NCBI RefSeq assembly: GCF_014236855.1
Contig: NZ_CP051261.1
Span: 1,240,001 to 1,304,000 of the forward strand
Length of the DNA stretch: 64,000 bases
Reading direction: 5' to 3'
From: Xanthomonas sp. SI
GTDB taxonomy: Bacteria; Pseudomonadota; Gammaproteobacteria; Xanthomonadales; Xanthomonadaceae
The position numbers and the translations under genes were made by a program. Under the pieces are notes generated by a model. It was given only the letters and a program-made list of their open reading frames with translations. It was not told the DNA's origin and did no database searches. This document shows, in pieces, positions 56,315-64,000 of this stretch (the first letter of the stretch is position 1; the number at the start of each line of letters is the position of its first letter).

Positions 56315-57277
56315 TCAATCGGCGAAATCGGTCAGCAGCTGCAACGTCGGCTTCGGCCGCGCCAGGTCGTACATCAGCCCGAAGTGGCTTTCCACGCCCT
56401 GCAGATTGGTCTGGTCGAGCAGTTCGTAGAGATTGATCTCGGCGACCACGTCGGCGTAGTCGCTCTGCAGCGTGCGCACGATCTGCGCCACGCTGTCGTA
56501 GCAGGCGCCGTCGCCGGCATGGCCGCCGTCGCTGTTGCCGGCGTAGACCTCGGCGCAGTTGACCTCGTTGAAGAACACCTTGCCGCCGTACTTCTGCGCC
56601 GCGCTGCGCATCTGCCCCAGGTACAGGTCCATCCAGTAACCGCGATCGTGGTGGAACGGGTAGTAGTGGAAGCTGATGTGGTCGAAATCGAAACCCGAGG
56701 CCTTGGCCATGTCCAGGAACCACAGCGAGCCGCGGCGGTCGCCGGGGCAGCGCGCGGTCGCCGAATGGTCGTCGCTGTTGCAGGCGGTGATGTTGATGGT
56801 GAATTCCAGGCCGGCGCCGAGTTCGTCGGAGGCCTGTTTCATGCCGCGGTACATCGCGGTCATCGCATCGATGCGCGCCTGCGCGCCGTCGCGGCTGTAG
56901 TCCTGCTCGTTGCCGATCTCCCACAGCTTGATGTCGGCGGCATAGCGCCGCGCCAGCTGGTAGCCGATCTCGCGCGACATCGGGTACACCATCGGCCGCA
57001 AGGCGATGCGGTACTGGCGCGACAGCGCCACCAGCCGGTCGAGCACGGCGAAGTTGCGCGGGTCCACGTCGAAGCGGTAGCTGCGCAGATTGCGCCGGTC
57101 GAGCAACTGGAACACCGCCTCGGCTTGGCTCAGCGGATAGGCGGGGCGGTCGTCGTGGCCGTTGATCCCGAACACGATGGCCGGCGCGGCGGCGCTGCGC
57201 TCGGCGGCGCCGGCGGGCAGGGCGCCGGCGGCGAGTGCGACTAACAGGAGTAGCAGTGGGGCGGACAAGCGGGGCAT
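56315..57277 (-). CDS. Secreted (beta/alpha)8-barrel glycosidase-like protein
   Basis: A 320-residue exported protein with a signal peptide (MPRLSAPLLLLLVALAAGAL). The barrel has KLWEIGNEQDYSRDG with the Asn-Glu pair of clan GH-A acid/base sites near residue 130, and VFFNEVNCAEVYAG with a Glu placed as the nucleophile near residue 230. HISFHYYPFHHDRGYWMD supplies barrel aromatics. It resembles GH39/GH5-like or related hydrolases, but I cannot assign the family or substrate. AGGAGA precedes the ATG at 57277. Single gene between the ABC operon and bamD. Confidence 0.75.
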   Translation of the reverse strand: MPRLSAPLLLLLVALAAGALPAGAAERSAAAPAIVFGINGHDDRPAYPLSQAEAVFQLLDRRNLRSYRFDVDPRNFAVLDRLVALSRQYRIALRPMVYPMSREIGYQLARRYAADIKLWEIGNEQDYSRDGAQARIDAMTAMYRGMKQASDELGAGLEFTINITACNSDDHSATARCPGDRRGSLWFLDMAKASGFDFDHISFHYYPFHHDRGYWMDLYLGQMRSAAQKYGGKVFFNEVNCAEVYAGNSDGGHAGDGACYDSVAQIVRTLQSDYADVVAEINLYELLDQTNLQGVESHFGLMYDLARPKPTLQLLTDFAD

Positions 57278-57566
57278 GGCGCGTCTCCTGGCAGGGCCGG
57301 CGAGCGCTGTGGCGACGGGCGGTGCCGTGGGGACACAGCGGCGGCGGGTGGGTCGGTCGAGCCTAGCAAGCGGCGGTTGCGCTCGGCGCGCAGCGGCTGG
57401 GCGCTGCACCACAGATCGCGCCACTGGTGTCGGCCTGCGCCAGTGGCCGGGGGCGCATGTCCAGGCCGCTGTCGCTGGCGGCTGCCCGGACAGCCGCGGT
57501 CCTGCCTGGACGCAGGCGGCGCAGCCGGGCCGGCGACCGCGCGCCGGCATGCCTTGGCGGCCAAAC
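57278..57566. other. Gene-free stretch
   Basis: GC-rich sequence without a supported gene. It should hold the promoter of the glycosidase-like gene; I cannot point to clear hexamers. Confidence 0.4.
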
Positions 57567-57594
57567 GAAAAAGGGGCCTCACGGCCCCTGTTTT
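57567..57594 (-). terminator. Intrinsic terminator of bamD
   Basis: On the minus strand AGGGGCCGTGAGGCCCC folds into a hairpin followed by TTTTT. A shorter T-run on the other side (TTTT at 57591) makes it partly bidirectional. Confidence 0.85.
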
Positions 57595-57614
57595 CTTGCA
57601 CCCGGCAGGCTGGC

Positions 57615-58493
57615 TCAGTTGGCCATCTGCGAGTTGGACTGCCCGGTGGAGGCGGACTTCTCGCCGGCGAACGGGTTCAGCTTGCGGATCATCCACGGGT
57701 ACTTCGGCCAATGGCCGGTCAGCCACGGATGCTTGGGATCGTTGAGTTCCAGCACCCGGCGCGCGTCGTCGGCCAGCGGCTTGTTGCCCAGGTGGGTGTA
57801 GGCGTCGGCCAGCACCGCCACCGCGTCGTACTGGTAGGCGCTCTGCGGGTAGGTTTCCAGCAGGTAGGTGGCGCGGCCGGCGGCCGACACCCAGGCGTTG
57901 CGGCGCAGGTAGTACAGCGCGTTGTCCAGCTCGTGCTGGGCGAACACGTTGCGCAGCGCGATCATGCGCTGGCGCGCGTCGGCGGCGTAGCGGCTGTTCG
58001 GATAGCGCTCGGCGACGATGTTGAAGTCGGCGTAGGCCTGCTGCGGCGTGGACAGGTCGCGGCGGCTCGGGTCCAGCGACCACACCCGGCGCAGGAACAC
58101 CGTGTCGCGGTTGGAGTTGGACAACCCGCGCAGGTAGTACATGTAGGAGATGTTGCGGTGGGTCGGGTAGGTGCGGATGAAGCGGTCGATGCTGGACACC
58201 GCGTCGTCGTGCTTGCCGGCCTTGTACTGGGCGTAGGCGGACTCGATCATCGCCTGTTCGGTGTACTGGCCGTAGGGGTACTGCGCGATCAGGCGCTTGA
58301 AGCTGCCCTCGGCGCCGGCCCAGTTGCCGGTCTGCATCTGCGTGTGCGCCTTCTGGTACAGCTGTTCCACCGGCATCCCTTCTTCGGGATTCTTGTTCTT
58401 CTGGCGGTGGCAACCCGTTGCCACGACGACCATGACCAGCATCAGGGCGATGAAACGGACGTGCGCGGAGAGCGGGACGGAGCGTCGGATCAT
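57615..58493 (-). CDS. bamD: Outer-membrane protein assembly factor BamD
   Basis: Essential lipoprotein of the BAM complex, 292 residues. The lipobox VVATGC puts the acylated Cys at residue 28. Five TPR units follow (EQLYQKAHTQMQTGNWAGAE, FKRLIAQYPYGQYTEQA, AVSSIDRFIRTYPTHRN, FNIVAERYPNSRYAAD and so on), with RDTVFLRRVWSLDPSRRDL typical of the family. Divergent from rluD with about 115 bases between starts. Confidence 0.97.
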   Translation of the reverse strand: MIRRSVPLSAHVRFIALMLVMVVVATGCHRQKNKNPEEGMPVEQLYQKAHTQMQTGNWAGAEGSFKRLIAQYPYGQYTEQAMIESAYAQYKAGKHDDAVSSIDRFIRTYPTHRNISYMYYLRGLSNSNRDTVFLRRVWSLDPSRRDLSTPQQAYADFNIVAERYPNSRYAADARQRMIALRNVFAQHELDNALYYLRRNAWVSAAGRATYLLETYPQSAYQYDAVAVLADAYTHLGNKPLADDARRVLELNDPKHPWLTGHWPKYPWMIRKLNPFAGEKSASTGQSNSQMAN

Positions 58494-58608
58494 GGGTTCG
58501 GGCAGGACACGTCAGGAATACGAAGGGGCGATGATAGCCTAGTGGCCTGTCCGGCGACTGACTATGGCCGCCGTGACCCTCCCTTTCCGACGTAGCCGTG
58601 CCCTTTTC

Positions 58609-59616
58609 ATGCCCAATACCCTCCCGGACACCCCTGAGGACGCCGTCTCCGACGGCCCGCGCCAGGCGCGCGTGCCCGATCACGCCGCCGGCCGCCGCTT
58701 CGACGCGGTCCTGGCCGAGCTGTTTCCCGAATTCTCGCGTTCGCGCCTGGCCGAATGGATCAAGTCCGGCGACGCGCTGCTGGACGGCGCCCAGGCGCGG
58801 CCGCGCGACGCCCTGCGCGGCGGTGAGATCGCCAGCCTGCATGCGGTGCTGGAGACCCAGACCCATGCGCTGCCGGAGGACATCCCGCTGGAGGTGCTGT
58901 ACGAGGACGACCAGGTCATCGTGCTGAACAAGCCGGCCGGGCTGGTCGTACATCCGGGCGCCGGCAACCCCAGCGGCACCCTGGTCAACGCCCTGCTGTA
59001 CTTCGATCCGTCGCTGGCGTCGCTGCCGCGCGCCGGCATCGTGCACCGCCTGGACAAGGACACCAGCGGCGCCATGGTGGTGGCGCGGACCCTGCCGGCG
59101 CACACCTCGCTGGTGGCGCAGCTGTCGGCGCGCGACGTGCACCGCCAGTACCTGGCGGTGGTGGCCGGGCCGCTGGTCTCCGGCGGCACCGCCAATGCGC
59201 CGATCGACCGCCACCCGCGCGACCGCCTGCGCATGGCGGTGCGCGAGGACGGCCGCGACGCGGTCACCCATTACCGGCTGCGCGAGCGCTTCCGCGCGCA
59301 TACCGCGCTGGAATGCCGCCTGGAGACCGGACGTACCCACCAGATCCGCGTGCACATGGCGCACCTGAAACACCCGATCATCGGCGATCCGCTGTACGGC
59401 GGCCCGCTGAAGCTGCCCAAGGGCGCGACCGAGGAGCTGATCGCCGAATTGCGCGGTTTCAAGCGCCAGGCGCTGCATGCCGAGACGCTGGAGTTCAAGC
59501 ACCCCACCCATGGCGAGCTGGTGCGCGCCACCGCCGCGGTGCCGGCCGACCTGCTGCGCCTGCTGGCCGCGCTGCGCGTCGATTCGCGGCTGGCCGCCGA
59601 GCAGGCGCGGCGCTGA
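58609..59616 (+). CDS. rluD: 23S rRNA pseudouridine(1911/1915/1917) synthase RluD
   Basis: A 335-residue enzyme with an N-terminal S4 domain ([24 protein letters not shown]) and a RluA-type catalytic domain. The catalytic Asp149 is in [32 protein letters not shown] and [12 protein letters not shown] are signatures. bamD-rluD divergence followed by pgeF is the conserved gene order in many proteobacteria. The start at 58609 (MPNTLPD) is chosen over 58564; neither has a clear ribosome site. Confidence 0.95.
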   Translation: MPNTLPDTPEDAVSDGPRQARVPDHAAGRRFDAVLAELFPEFSRSRLAEWIKSGDALLDGAQARPRDALRGGEIASLHAVLETQTHALPEDIPLEVLYEDDQVIVLNKPAGLVVHPGAGNPSGTLVNALLYFDPSLASLPRAGIVHRLDKDTSGAMVVARTLPAHTSLVAQLSARDVHRQYLAVVAGPLVSGGTANAPIDRHPRDRLRMAVREDGRDAVTHYRLRERFRAHTALECRLETGRTHQIRVHMAHLKHPIIGDPLYGGPLKLPKGATEELIAELRGFKRQALHAETLEFKHPTHGELVRATAAVPADLLRLLAALRVDSRLAAEQARR

Positions 59617-59854
59617 GCATGGCGCCGGTAGGCGAGGGCAGGCCGGACGCCTTGCAGCCATTCCCGAGCGGACCTGCGCGGGAATGGGCGACACGGCTTC
59701 GCTTGCCGGTGCAGGCGGCGCGGACGCGCGGCCGGCGTAGTGGTTTCCGCTACGCCCGCGCGGCGGTCGCAGCCTGGGCTGTCGCCGCCGGAAGCGCAAT
59801 GCTGCGCCTGATCGCGGCGTTTGCCGGCGCTGCTCCGACACGGTCCGAATGCGC

Positions 59855-60628
59855 ATGACCAACTTCGCCCTCGCCGCCGACTGGCCGGCATCGCCGCGGG
59901 TGCGCGCGCTGACCACGCTGCGCACCGGCGCCGGGACATCCTCGCCGCCGTTCGACCGGTTCAACCTGGGCAACCGCAGCGCGGCCGACGGCGACGATCC
60001 GGTCACGGTGCAGCGCAACCGCGACGAACTCGCCGCGCGCCTGGCGCTGCCGTCGCCGCCGCACTGGCTGCGGCAGGTGCACGGGGTGCAGGTGCTGCGC
60101 TTCGAGCGGCCGCCCGCCGCGGCCGGCATCGACGCCGAGCCGACCGCCGACGCAGCGGTCACCGCGGTGCCCGGCGTGGTGCTGGCGATCCTGACCGCCG
60201 ATTGCCTGCCGGTGACCTTCGCCGCCCGCGACGGCAGCGAAGTCGGCGCCGCGCATGCCGGCTGGCAGGGCCTGGCTGGCGGCGTGCTGGAAGCCACCGT
60301 CGCCGCCCTGCGCACGCCGCCGACGCAGTTGCAGGCCTGGCTGGGCCCGGCCGCCGGGCCGCAGGCGTACGAGATCGGCGAGAACGTGCGCGATGCCTTC
60401 CTCGGCCACGATCCGGCCGCGGCCAGCGCCTTCGTCGCCACCCGCCCCGGACACTGGCGGGTGGACCTGTATGCGCTGGCGCGGCAGCGCCTGGCCGCCG
60501 CGGGGATCGACCCGGCGCAGGTGCACGGCGGCGGCCTGTGCACGATTTCCGACCCGCAGCGCTTCTTTTCCTATCGGCGCGACCGCCGCAGCGGGCGCAT
60601 GGCGACGCTGGCGTGGATCGCGCACTGA
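59855..60628 (+). CDS. pgeF: Laccase-domain purine nucleoside phosphorylase / peptidoglycan editing factor PgeF (YfiH)
   Basis: Cytosolic zinc or copper enzyme of 257 residues. Metal ligands are in QVHGVQVL (His), TADCLPV (Cys) and AAHAGWQG (His); GLCTISDPQRFFSYRRD is the C-terminal signature. Homologues cleave adenosine and correct amino-acid errors in peptidoglycan precursors. The ATG at 59855 (MTNFALAADW) is preferred; one at 59849 adds two residues. The downstream DUF4166 gene overlaps its end by 16 bases. Confidence 0.92.
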   Translation: MTNFALAADWPASPRVRALTTLRTGAGTSSPPFDRFNLGNRSAADGDDPVTVQRNRDELAARLALPSPPHWLRQVHGVQVLRFERPPAAAGIDAEPTADAAVTAVPGVVLAILTADCLPVTFAARDGSEVGAAHAGWQGLAGGVLEATVAALRTPPTQLQAWLGPAAGPQAYEIGENVRDAFLGHDPAAASAFVATRPGHWRVDLYALARQRLAAAGIDPAQVHGGGLCTISDPQRFFSYRRDRRSGRMATLAWIAH

Positions 60629-61155
60629 GTACGCCGCTGTTCGCGCAGCTGCTGGGGCCGGCGTTCGCGCGGCTGCCGCCGGCGCTGCGCACGTTGCATT
60701 CGGTGCCGCAGCGGCAGCGCTACCGCGGCCAGGCCGACGTGCGCCGCGGCCGGCATCCGTTGCTACCGCTGTGCGCGTGGTTGGCGCGCCTGCCGCCGGC
60801 CAGCGCCACGCTGCCGATCGAGGTGACCTTCAGCGCCGACGCGCAGGGCGAGCGCTGGCAGCGCCGTTTCGGCACGCACGCGATGCCGTCGCGGCTATGG
60901 CTGCAGGACGGCCGGCTGCGCGAGCGCTTGGGCGCGGTCGAATTCGAGTTCGCGCTGCGCGTGGACGGGGCCGCGATCGTCTGGAGCGCCGCGCGCGCCT
61001 GGGCGTTCGGCGTGTTGCCGCTGCCGCGGCGCTGGCTGGCCGGCGTGCATTGCCGCGAAAGCGAGCGCGACGGCCGCTATGCGTTTCTGGTCGAGGTGGC
61101 GCTGCCGTGGATCGGTCCATTCATCCGTTACAAGGGCTGGCTTGAACCGGCCTGA
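60613..61155 (+). CDS. DUF4166 domain protein
   Basis: A 180-residue protein of unknown function. It matches the DUF4166 pattern: a conserved start region (PLFAQLLGPAFARLPPALR), WQRRFGTHAMPSRLW in the middle and a C-terminal EVALPWIGPFIRYKGWL. The start is probably GTG at 60613, giving MDRALSTPLFAQ, which overlaps the pgeF stop. No signal peptide. Translationally linked to pgeF upstream and to the DCC gene downstream. Confidence 0.8.
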   Translation: MDRALSTPLFAQLLGPAFARLPPALRTLHSVPQRQRYRGQADVRRGRHPLLPLCAWLARLPPASATLPIEVTFSADAQGERWQRRFGTHAMPSRLWLQDGRLRERLGAVEFEFALRVDGAAIVWSAARAWAFGVLPLPRRWLAGVHCRESERDGRYAFLVEVALPWIGPFIRYKGWLEPA

Positions 61156-61585
61156 CCCCGCGCGCGGCGCAGTGCCCGCGGCGGGCGCCGACAGCGCGAT
61201 CGTGGTGTTCGACGGGGTATGCCTGCTGTGCAGCCGCTGGGTGCGTTTCCTGCTGCGCTTCGACCGCCGCGGCCGCTACCGGTTCGCGTCGATCCAATCG
61301 GCCAGCGGCCGCGCCTTGCTGGTCGGCCACGGGCTGGATCCGGACGACCCGCTGTCGTTCCTGCTGCTGACGCCGCAGCGTGCGTTGACCGATTCGGACG
61401 CGGCGATCGGCGTGATCGCCGGCCTCGGCGGCGCATGGCGTGTCGCGACGGTGTTGCTTCTGTTGCCGCGACGCTGGCGCGATGCCGGCTATCGGGTGCT
61501 GGCGCGCAACCGCTACCGCTGGTTCGGCACTTCGACGCAGTGTTTCCTGCCCGATCCGCAGCAGCGCTCGCGCTTTCTGGAGTGA
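61142..61585 (+). CDS. DCC-family thiol-disulfide oxidoreductase-like protein (DUF393)
   Basis: A 147-residue protein with the family motif DGVCLLC (Asp24, Cys27, Cys30) near the N-terminus and RYRFASIQSASGRALL after it; ARNRYRWFG is the usual C-terminal block. Function unknown; the CxxC suggests redox chemistry. The start is TTG at 61142 with AAGGGC upstream, overlapping the DUF4166 stop by 14 bases. Third gene of pgeF-DUF4166-DCC. Confidence 0.85.
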   Translation: MNRPDPARGAVPAAGADSAIVVFDGVCLLCSRWVRFLLRFDRRGRYRFASIQSASGRALLVGHGLDPDDPLSFLLLTPQRALTDSDAAIGVIAGLGGAWRVATVLLLLPRRWRDAGYRVLARNRYRWFGTSTQCFLPDPQQRSRFLE

Positions 61586-61601
61586 GCGGCGTGCGGCCGC
61601 T

Positions 61602-61637
61602 GCGGGTCTAGCTGCGCGACGTCGCGTCTGGACCCGC
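61602..61637. terminator. Possible bidirectional hairpin between convergent genes
   Basis: GCGGGTC and GACCCGC flank an inner palindrome (GCGACGTCGC). No T-run, so an intrinsic terminator is uncertain; it lies between the DCC gene and the chemoreceptor gene, which converge. Confidence 0.35.
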
Positions 61638-61656
61638 TTGCCGCATACGCCCCAGC

Positions 61657-63513
61657 TCAGCGGGCGCCGCGCAGCAGCGGGGTGACCTTGCCGCTGCCCG
61701 GCTGCGCGCGATTGGCTTCGATCCGGAACACCGCCACCGCGGTGGCCAGGCCGCCGGCCTGTTCTTCCATGCTGCGCGCTGCGGCGGTGGCTTCTTCCAC
61801 CAACGCGGCATTGCGCTGGGTCACTTCGTCCAGTTGCATCACCGTGCGGTTGACCTGCTCGATGCCGCTGGATTGCTCGGCGCTGGCGGCGCTGATCTCG
61901 CCGATCAGCCCGGTCACGCGCTGCACCGAGCCGACGATCTCGTGCATGGTGGCGCCGGCGCGGTTCACCAGCCCCGAGCCCAGCGTCACCTTGTTCGTGG
62001 AGTCCTCGATCAGATGCTTGATCTCCTTGGCCGCATCCGCCGAGCGCTGCGCCAGCGAGCGCACTTCCGAGGCGACCACGGCGAAACCGCGGCCCTGCTC
62101 GCCGGCGCGCGCGGCCTCGACCGCGGCGTTGAGCGCGAGGATGTTGGTCTGGAACGCGATCCCGTCGATGACGCTGATGATCTCGCCGATGCGCCGCGAC
62201 GAGGTGCTGATCGCGCTCATCGTGGCGACGACCTCGTCCATCACCTTGCCGCCGGACTGGGCGATCTCGCCGGTGCCGTGCACCAGGCCGTTGGCCTGCT
62301 GCGCGTTGTCGGCGTTCTGCTTCACCGCCGAGGTCAGTTCCTCCATCGAACTGGCGGCTTCCTCCAGGCTGGCCGCCTGCTGCTCGGTGCGGTCGGACAG
62401 GTCGGTGTTGCCGGCGGCGATTTCCATCGCCGCGCGGCGGATCGCCTCGACCGCGCCCTGGATGCCGACGATGATCTCGGTCAGCTTGGCCACGGTGCGG
62501 TTGGTGTCCTCGCGCAGCCGCGCGAACACGCCCTGCGCGTCGCCGTCGACGCGATGGGTGAGGTCGCCTTCGGCCAGCGCCGCCAGCGCACTGGCCAGCG
62601 CCGCCAGGTTGCTCTCCACCGAATCGGAGATGCGGTTGACGCCCTCGGCCAATGACTTGAGCACGCCGTCCATCGACGCGGTATCCAGGCGGCGGCTGAA
62701 ATCGCCATGCGCGGCGGCGTCGATCACCGCGGTCAGTGCCTGCTCGGCATTGACCTGCGCGGTCACTTCCTCCCACTGCGCGATGGTGCCCAGGCGTACG
62801 CCGTCGGCGCCGGTGATCGGGCTGTAGACGAAGTCGATCTGGCGGCCGAAGAACGGCGCGCGCACGCGCTTGGAACCGGTCAGCGCGCGCATGCGGTCGA
62901 TCGCGGCTTGGCTGTCCGGATAGATGTCGCCGATGCTGCCGCCGACGAACTGCTCGGCGCTGAATTCGGGGCGGAAGCTCTGCACGTCGGGCTCGATCGC
63001 GCGCAGCATCTGCAGCAGCTTGCGGTTGGCGAAATGCACGCGGCCGTCGTCGTCGGCGATGCGGACCATGGTGTCCAGGTCGTCCAGCGCCTGGAGCACG
63101 AAGCGGCCGCGGCGCAGTTCGGCCTCGGTCTCGGCCTGGCGTGCGGCCAGCCGCGCCTGCGCCGTCTGTATCACGCGCAGCAGCGCGGCGTCGGCCGCAT
63201 CGCCGGCGGGATCGAGGCGTTGCTCGAAGCGGCCTTCGCCCAGCGCCTGCACCGCCTGCAGCGCGCGCTGCGACGGCGCCGCGCGCCGCGTGCCGGCCCA
63301 GGACAGCGCCGCCACCAGCAGCGCCGCGGCGGCCAGCGCCGGCGCCAGCCGCGCCAGCGCCGGCCCGTTCGGCCCGAGCTGGCGGCCGAGGTGCAACGCG
63401 TACAACGCCATTGCCAACAGGCCCAGCGCATAGGCCAGGGCGAACAGCAAGGCGCGCGGGGGCAGGCGCGAGCCGCCGATTGGGCGAGGGGATGCGGCGT
63501 CTGGCAAGGTCAT
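61657..63513 (-). CDS. Methyl-accepting chemotaxis protein with PAS domain
   Basis: A 618-residue chemoreceptor. Two membrane helices close together (about 24-44 and 55-77) leave almost no periplasmic domain. Next come a HAMP-like linker, a PAS domain (about 150-290; [20 protein letters not shown]), a second HAMP-like stretch and the signalling domain with the canonical tip [20 protein letters not shown]. It therefore senses a cytosolic cue such as redox state or energy status rather than an external ligand. The ATG at 63513 (MTLPDAASP) is preferred to the longer frame starting at 63774. No che genes are adjacent. Confidence 0.92.
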   Translation of the reverse strand: MTLPDAASPRPIGGSRLPPRALLFALAYALGLLAMALYALHLGRQLGPNGPALARLAPALAAAALLVAALSWAGTRRAAPSQRALQAVQALGEGRFEQRLDPAGDAADAALLRVIQTAQARLAARQAETEAELRRGRFVLQALDDLDTMVRIADDDGRVHFANRKLLQMLRAIEPDVQSFRPEFSAEQFVGGSIGDIYPDSQAAIDRMRALTGSKRVRAPFFGRQIDFVYSPITGADGVRLGTIAQWEEVTAQVNAEQALTAVIDAAAHGDFSRRLDTASMDGVLKSLAEGVNRISDSVESNLAALASALAALAEGDLTHRVDGDAQGVFARLREDTNRTVAKLTEIIVGIQGAVEAIRRAAMEIAAGNTDLSDRTEQQAASLEEAASSMEELTSAVKQNADNAQQANGLVHGTGEIAQSGGKVMDEVVATMSAISTSSRRIGEIISVIDGIAFQTNILALNAAVEAARAGEQGRGFAVVASEVRSLAQRSADAAKEIKHLIEDSTNKVTLGSGLVNRAGATMHEIVGSVQRVTGLIGEISAASAEQSSGIEQVNRTVMQLDEVTQRNAALVEEATAAARSMEEQAGGLATAVAVFRIEANRAQPGSGKVTPLLRGAR

Positions 63514-63773
63514 GGCGGCTACCGGCTGGAGAGATCGGCGCAATTCGTGCGCGTCGAAAAATAGATGAATGTGCCTTCCAGTATCGGCCGGCAGGGTCTC
63601 GGGCTTGACCGCGGTAAAGACCGCTCGTCGGAAATATCGCGCCTGAATAGGCGAGATAGGTCGCTGAAAACACTGTATTTTTTGCTGCAGTGCAATAGAC
63701 CGCCCGGCGACGGCTGCGCCCGCAACGCGGACATGCGCGAACGCGCCGCCGCTGGCTGGCAGCGCTCCGGGCA

Positions 63774-63803
63774 CAAAAAACCGGCCGTCTTACGACGGCC
63801 GGT
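63774..63803 (-). terminator. Intrinsic terminator of the right-edge quinoprotein gene
   Basis: On the minus strand GACCGGCCGTCGTAAGACGG forms the hairpin CCGGCCGTC/GACGGCCGG followed by TTTTTT. It lies 26 bases after the stop of the leftward gene. Confidence 0.88.
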
Positions 63804-63828
63804 CGGGTCCAGCGGAAGCGGGCCGGCG

Positions 63829-64000
63829 TTACTTCGCCGGCGCGGCGTCCGGCAGGGTCCAGGCGATCACGCTGTCGCCGGGCTTGGTTTCCATGCGGTC
63901 GTGGCCGCCGATCGCGGCGACGATGTACTGCTTGCCGTTCGCCGTATAGCTCAGCGGCGCGGCCTGCGGGCCGGCCGGCACCCGCACTTCCCACAGCAGC
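63829..64000 (-). CDS. PQQ-dependent dehydrogenase, C-terminus only (5' part outside window)
   Basis: I translated this stretch by hand from the stop at 63829. It reads ...VPAGPQAAPLSYTANGKQYI, VAAIGGHDRMETKPGDSV and IAWTLPDAAPAK. This is the last propeller blade of a glucose/quinate-type quinoprotein dehydrogenase, and it aligns by eye with the C-terminal LPAGGQATPSVYAVGGKQYV and GGREGMGTMGDYVVAYTL region of the gene at 45.5-47.6 kb. Unlike that gene, it ends without a membrane helix. About 90% of the gene lies to the right of the window. Confidence 0.85.
   Translation of the reverse strand, partial: LLWEVRVPAGPQAAPLSYTANGKQYIVAAIGGHDRMETKPGDSVIAWTLPDAAPAK

Noticed and set aside
57241..60543. 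Open frame of 1100 codons on the minus strand
   Set aside because: Spans bamD, rluD and pgeF out of frame; no domain similarity.
61121..63994. Open frame of 957 codons on the minus strand
   Set aside because: Out-of-frame shadow of the chemoreceptor and DCC genes.

Overview
This is a 64 kb piece of a GC-rich gammaproteobacterial chromosome, almost certainly Xanthomonas or a close relative in the Xanthomonadaceae. I infer this from the gene order coaE-pilD-pilC / pilA ... pilB / pilR-pilS / sucC-sucD, the GDSL autotransporter, the phosphocholine-type phospholipase C, the TonB receptor, and many short palindromic repeats of the form GGAGCGGCTTCAGCCGCGAC in the gaps between genes. Species cannot be fixed from sequence alone. 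There are no phage genes, transposases, CRISPR arrays or rRNA genes. One tRNA, Gly(CCC), is present.

Layout. 1-6.4 kb: the end of a type B carboxylesterase, then a leftward run of a LacI-family regulator, M28 peptidase, MscL, a fumarylacetoacetase-fold enzyme and a small membrane protein, with a small Rieske protein facing right. 6.4-12.2 kb: an SLC13 transporter, then thiS-thiG-trmB (leftward) and a GDSL autotransporter esterase (rightward). 12.4-19.3 kb: tRNA-Gly, a secreted serine hydrolase with a tiny coupled upstream ORF, a Tat-exported phospholipase C whose 3' end is duplicated in tandem, and a TonB-dependent receptor. 19.5-23.2 kb: rimK, then a three-gene operon of a small exported protein, an OmpR-type regulator and a histidine kinase. 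23.4-40.8 kb: type IV pilus biogenesis (coaE, pilD, pilC, pilA, pilB, pilR, pilS), interrupted between pilA and pilB by a lower-GC island of about 7.9 kb. 41-49.5 kb: sucCD, an acyltransferase-3/SGNH protein, a quinoprotein dehydrogenase and nadE. 49.6-56.3 kb: egtD-egtB, a class V PLP enzyme, a large repeat array and an OpuF-like ABC transporter. 56.3-64 kb: a secreted glycosidase-like protein, bamD, rluD, pgeF, DUF4166 and DCC proteins, a PAS-containing chemoreceptor, and the C-terminus of a second quinoprotein dehydrogenase.

How the genes work together. PilS and PilR are a kinase and sigma-54 activator pair, and a well-spaced sigma-54 promoter (GG-N10-GC) lies about 100 bases upstream of pilA, so the regulator and its classical target are in the same window. 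PilD, PilC and PilB process, anchor and polymerise the pilin. The island between pilA and pilB adds a second pilin lacking the conserved Pro22, a GT-C-like membrane protein, a sugar aminotransferase and a facing operon of two glycosyltransferases, a flippase-like membrane protein, a methyltransferase and an ATP-grasp ligase. I read it as a strain-variable pilin or surface-glycan modification cassette; this is the best candidate for an undescribed system here. A second candidate is the 49.6-56.3 kb stretch, where ergothioneine synthesis genes (egtB, egtD, no egtA or egtC seen) sit beside a PLP enzyme that could act as the C-S lyase and an ABC transporter of the family that includes the ergothioneine importer EgtUV.
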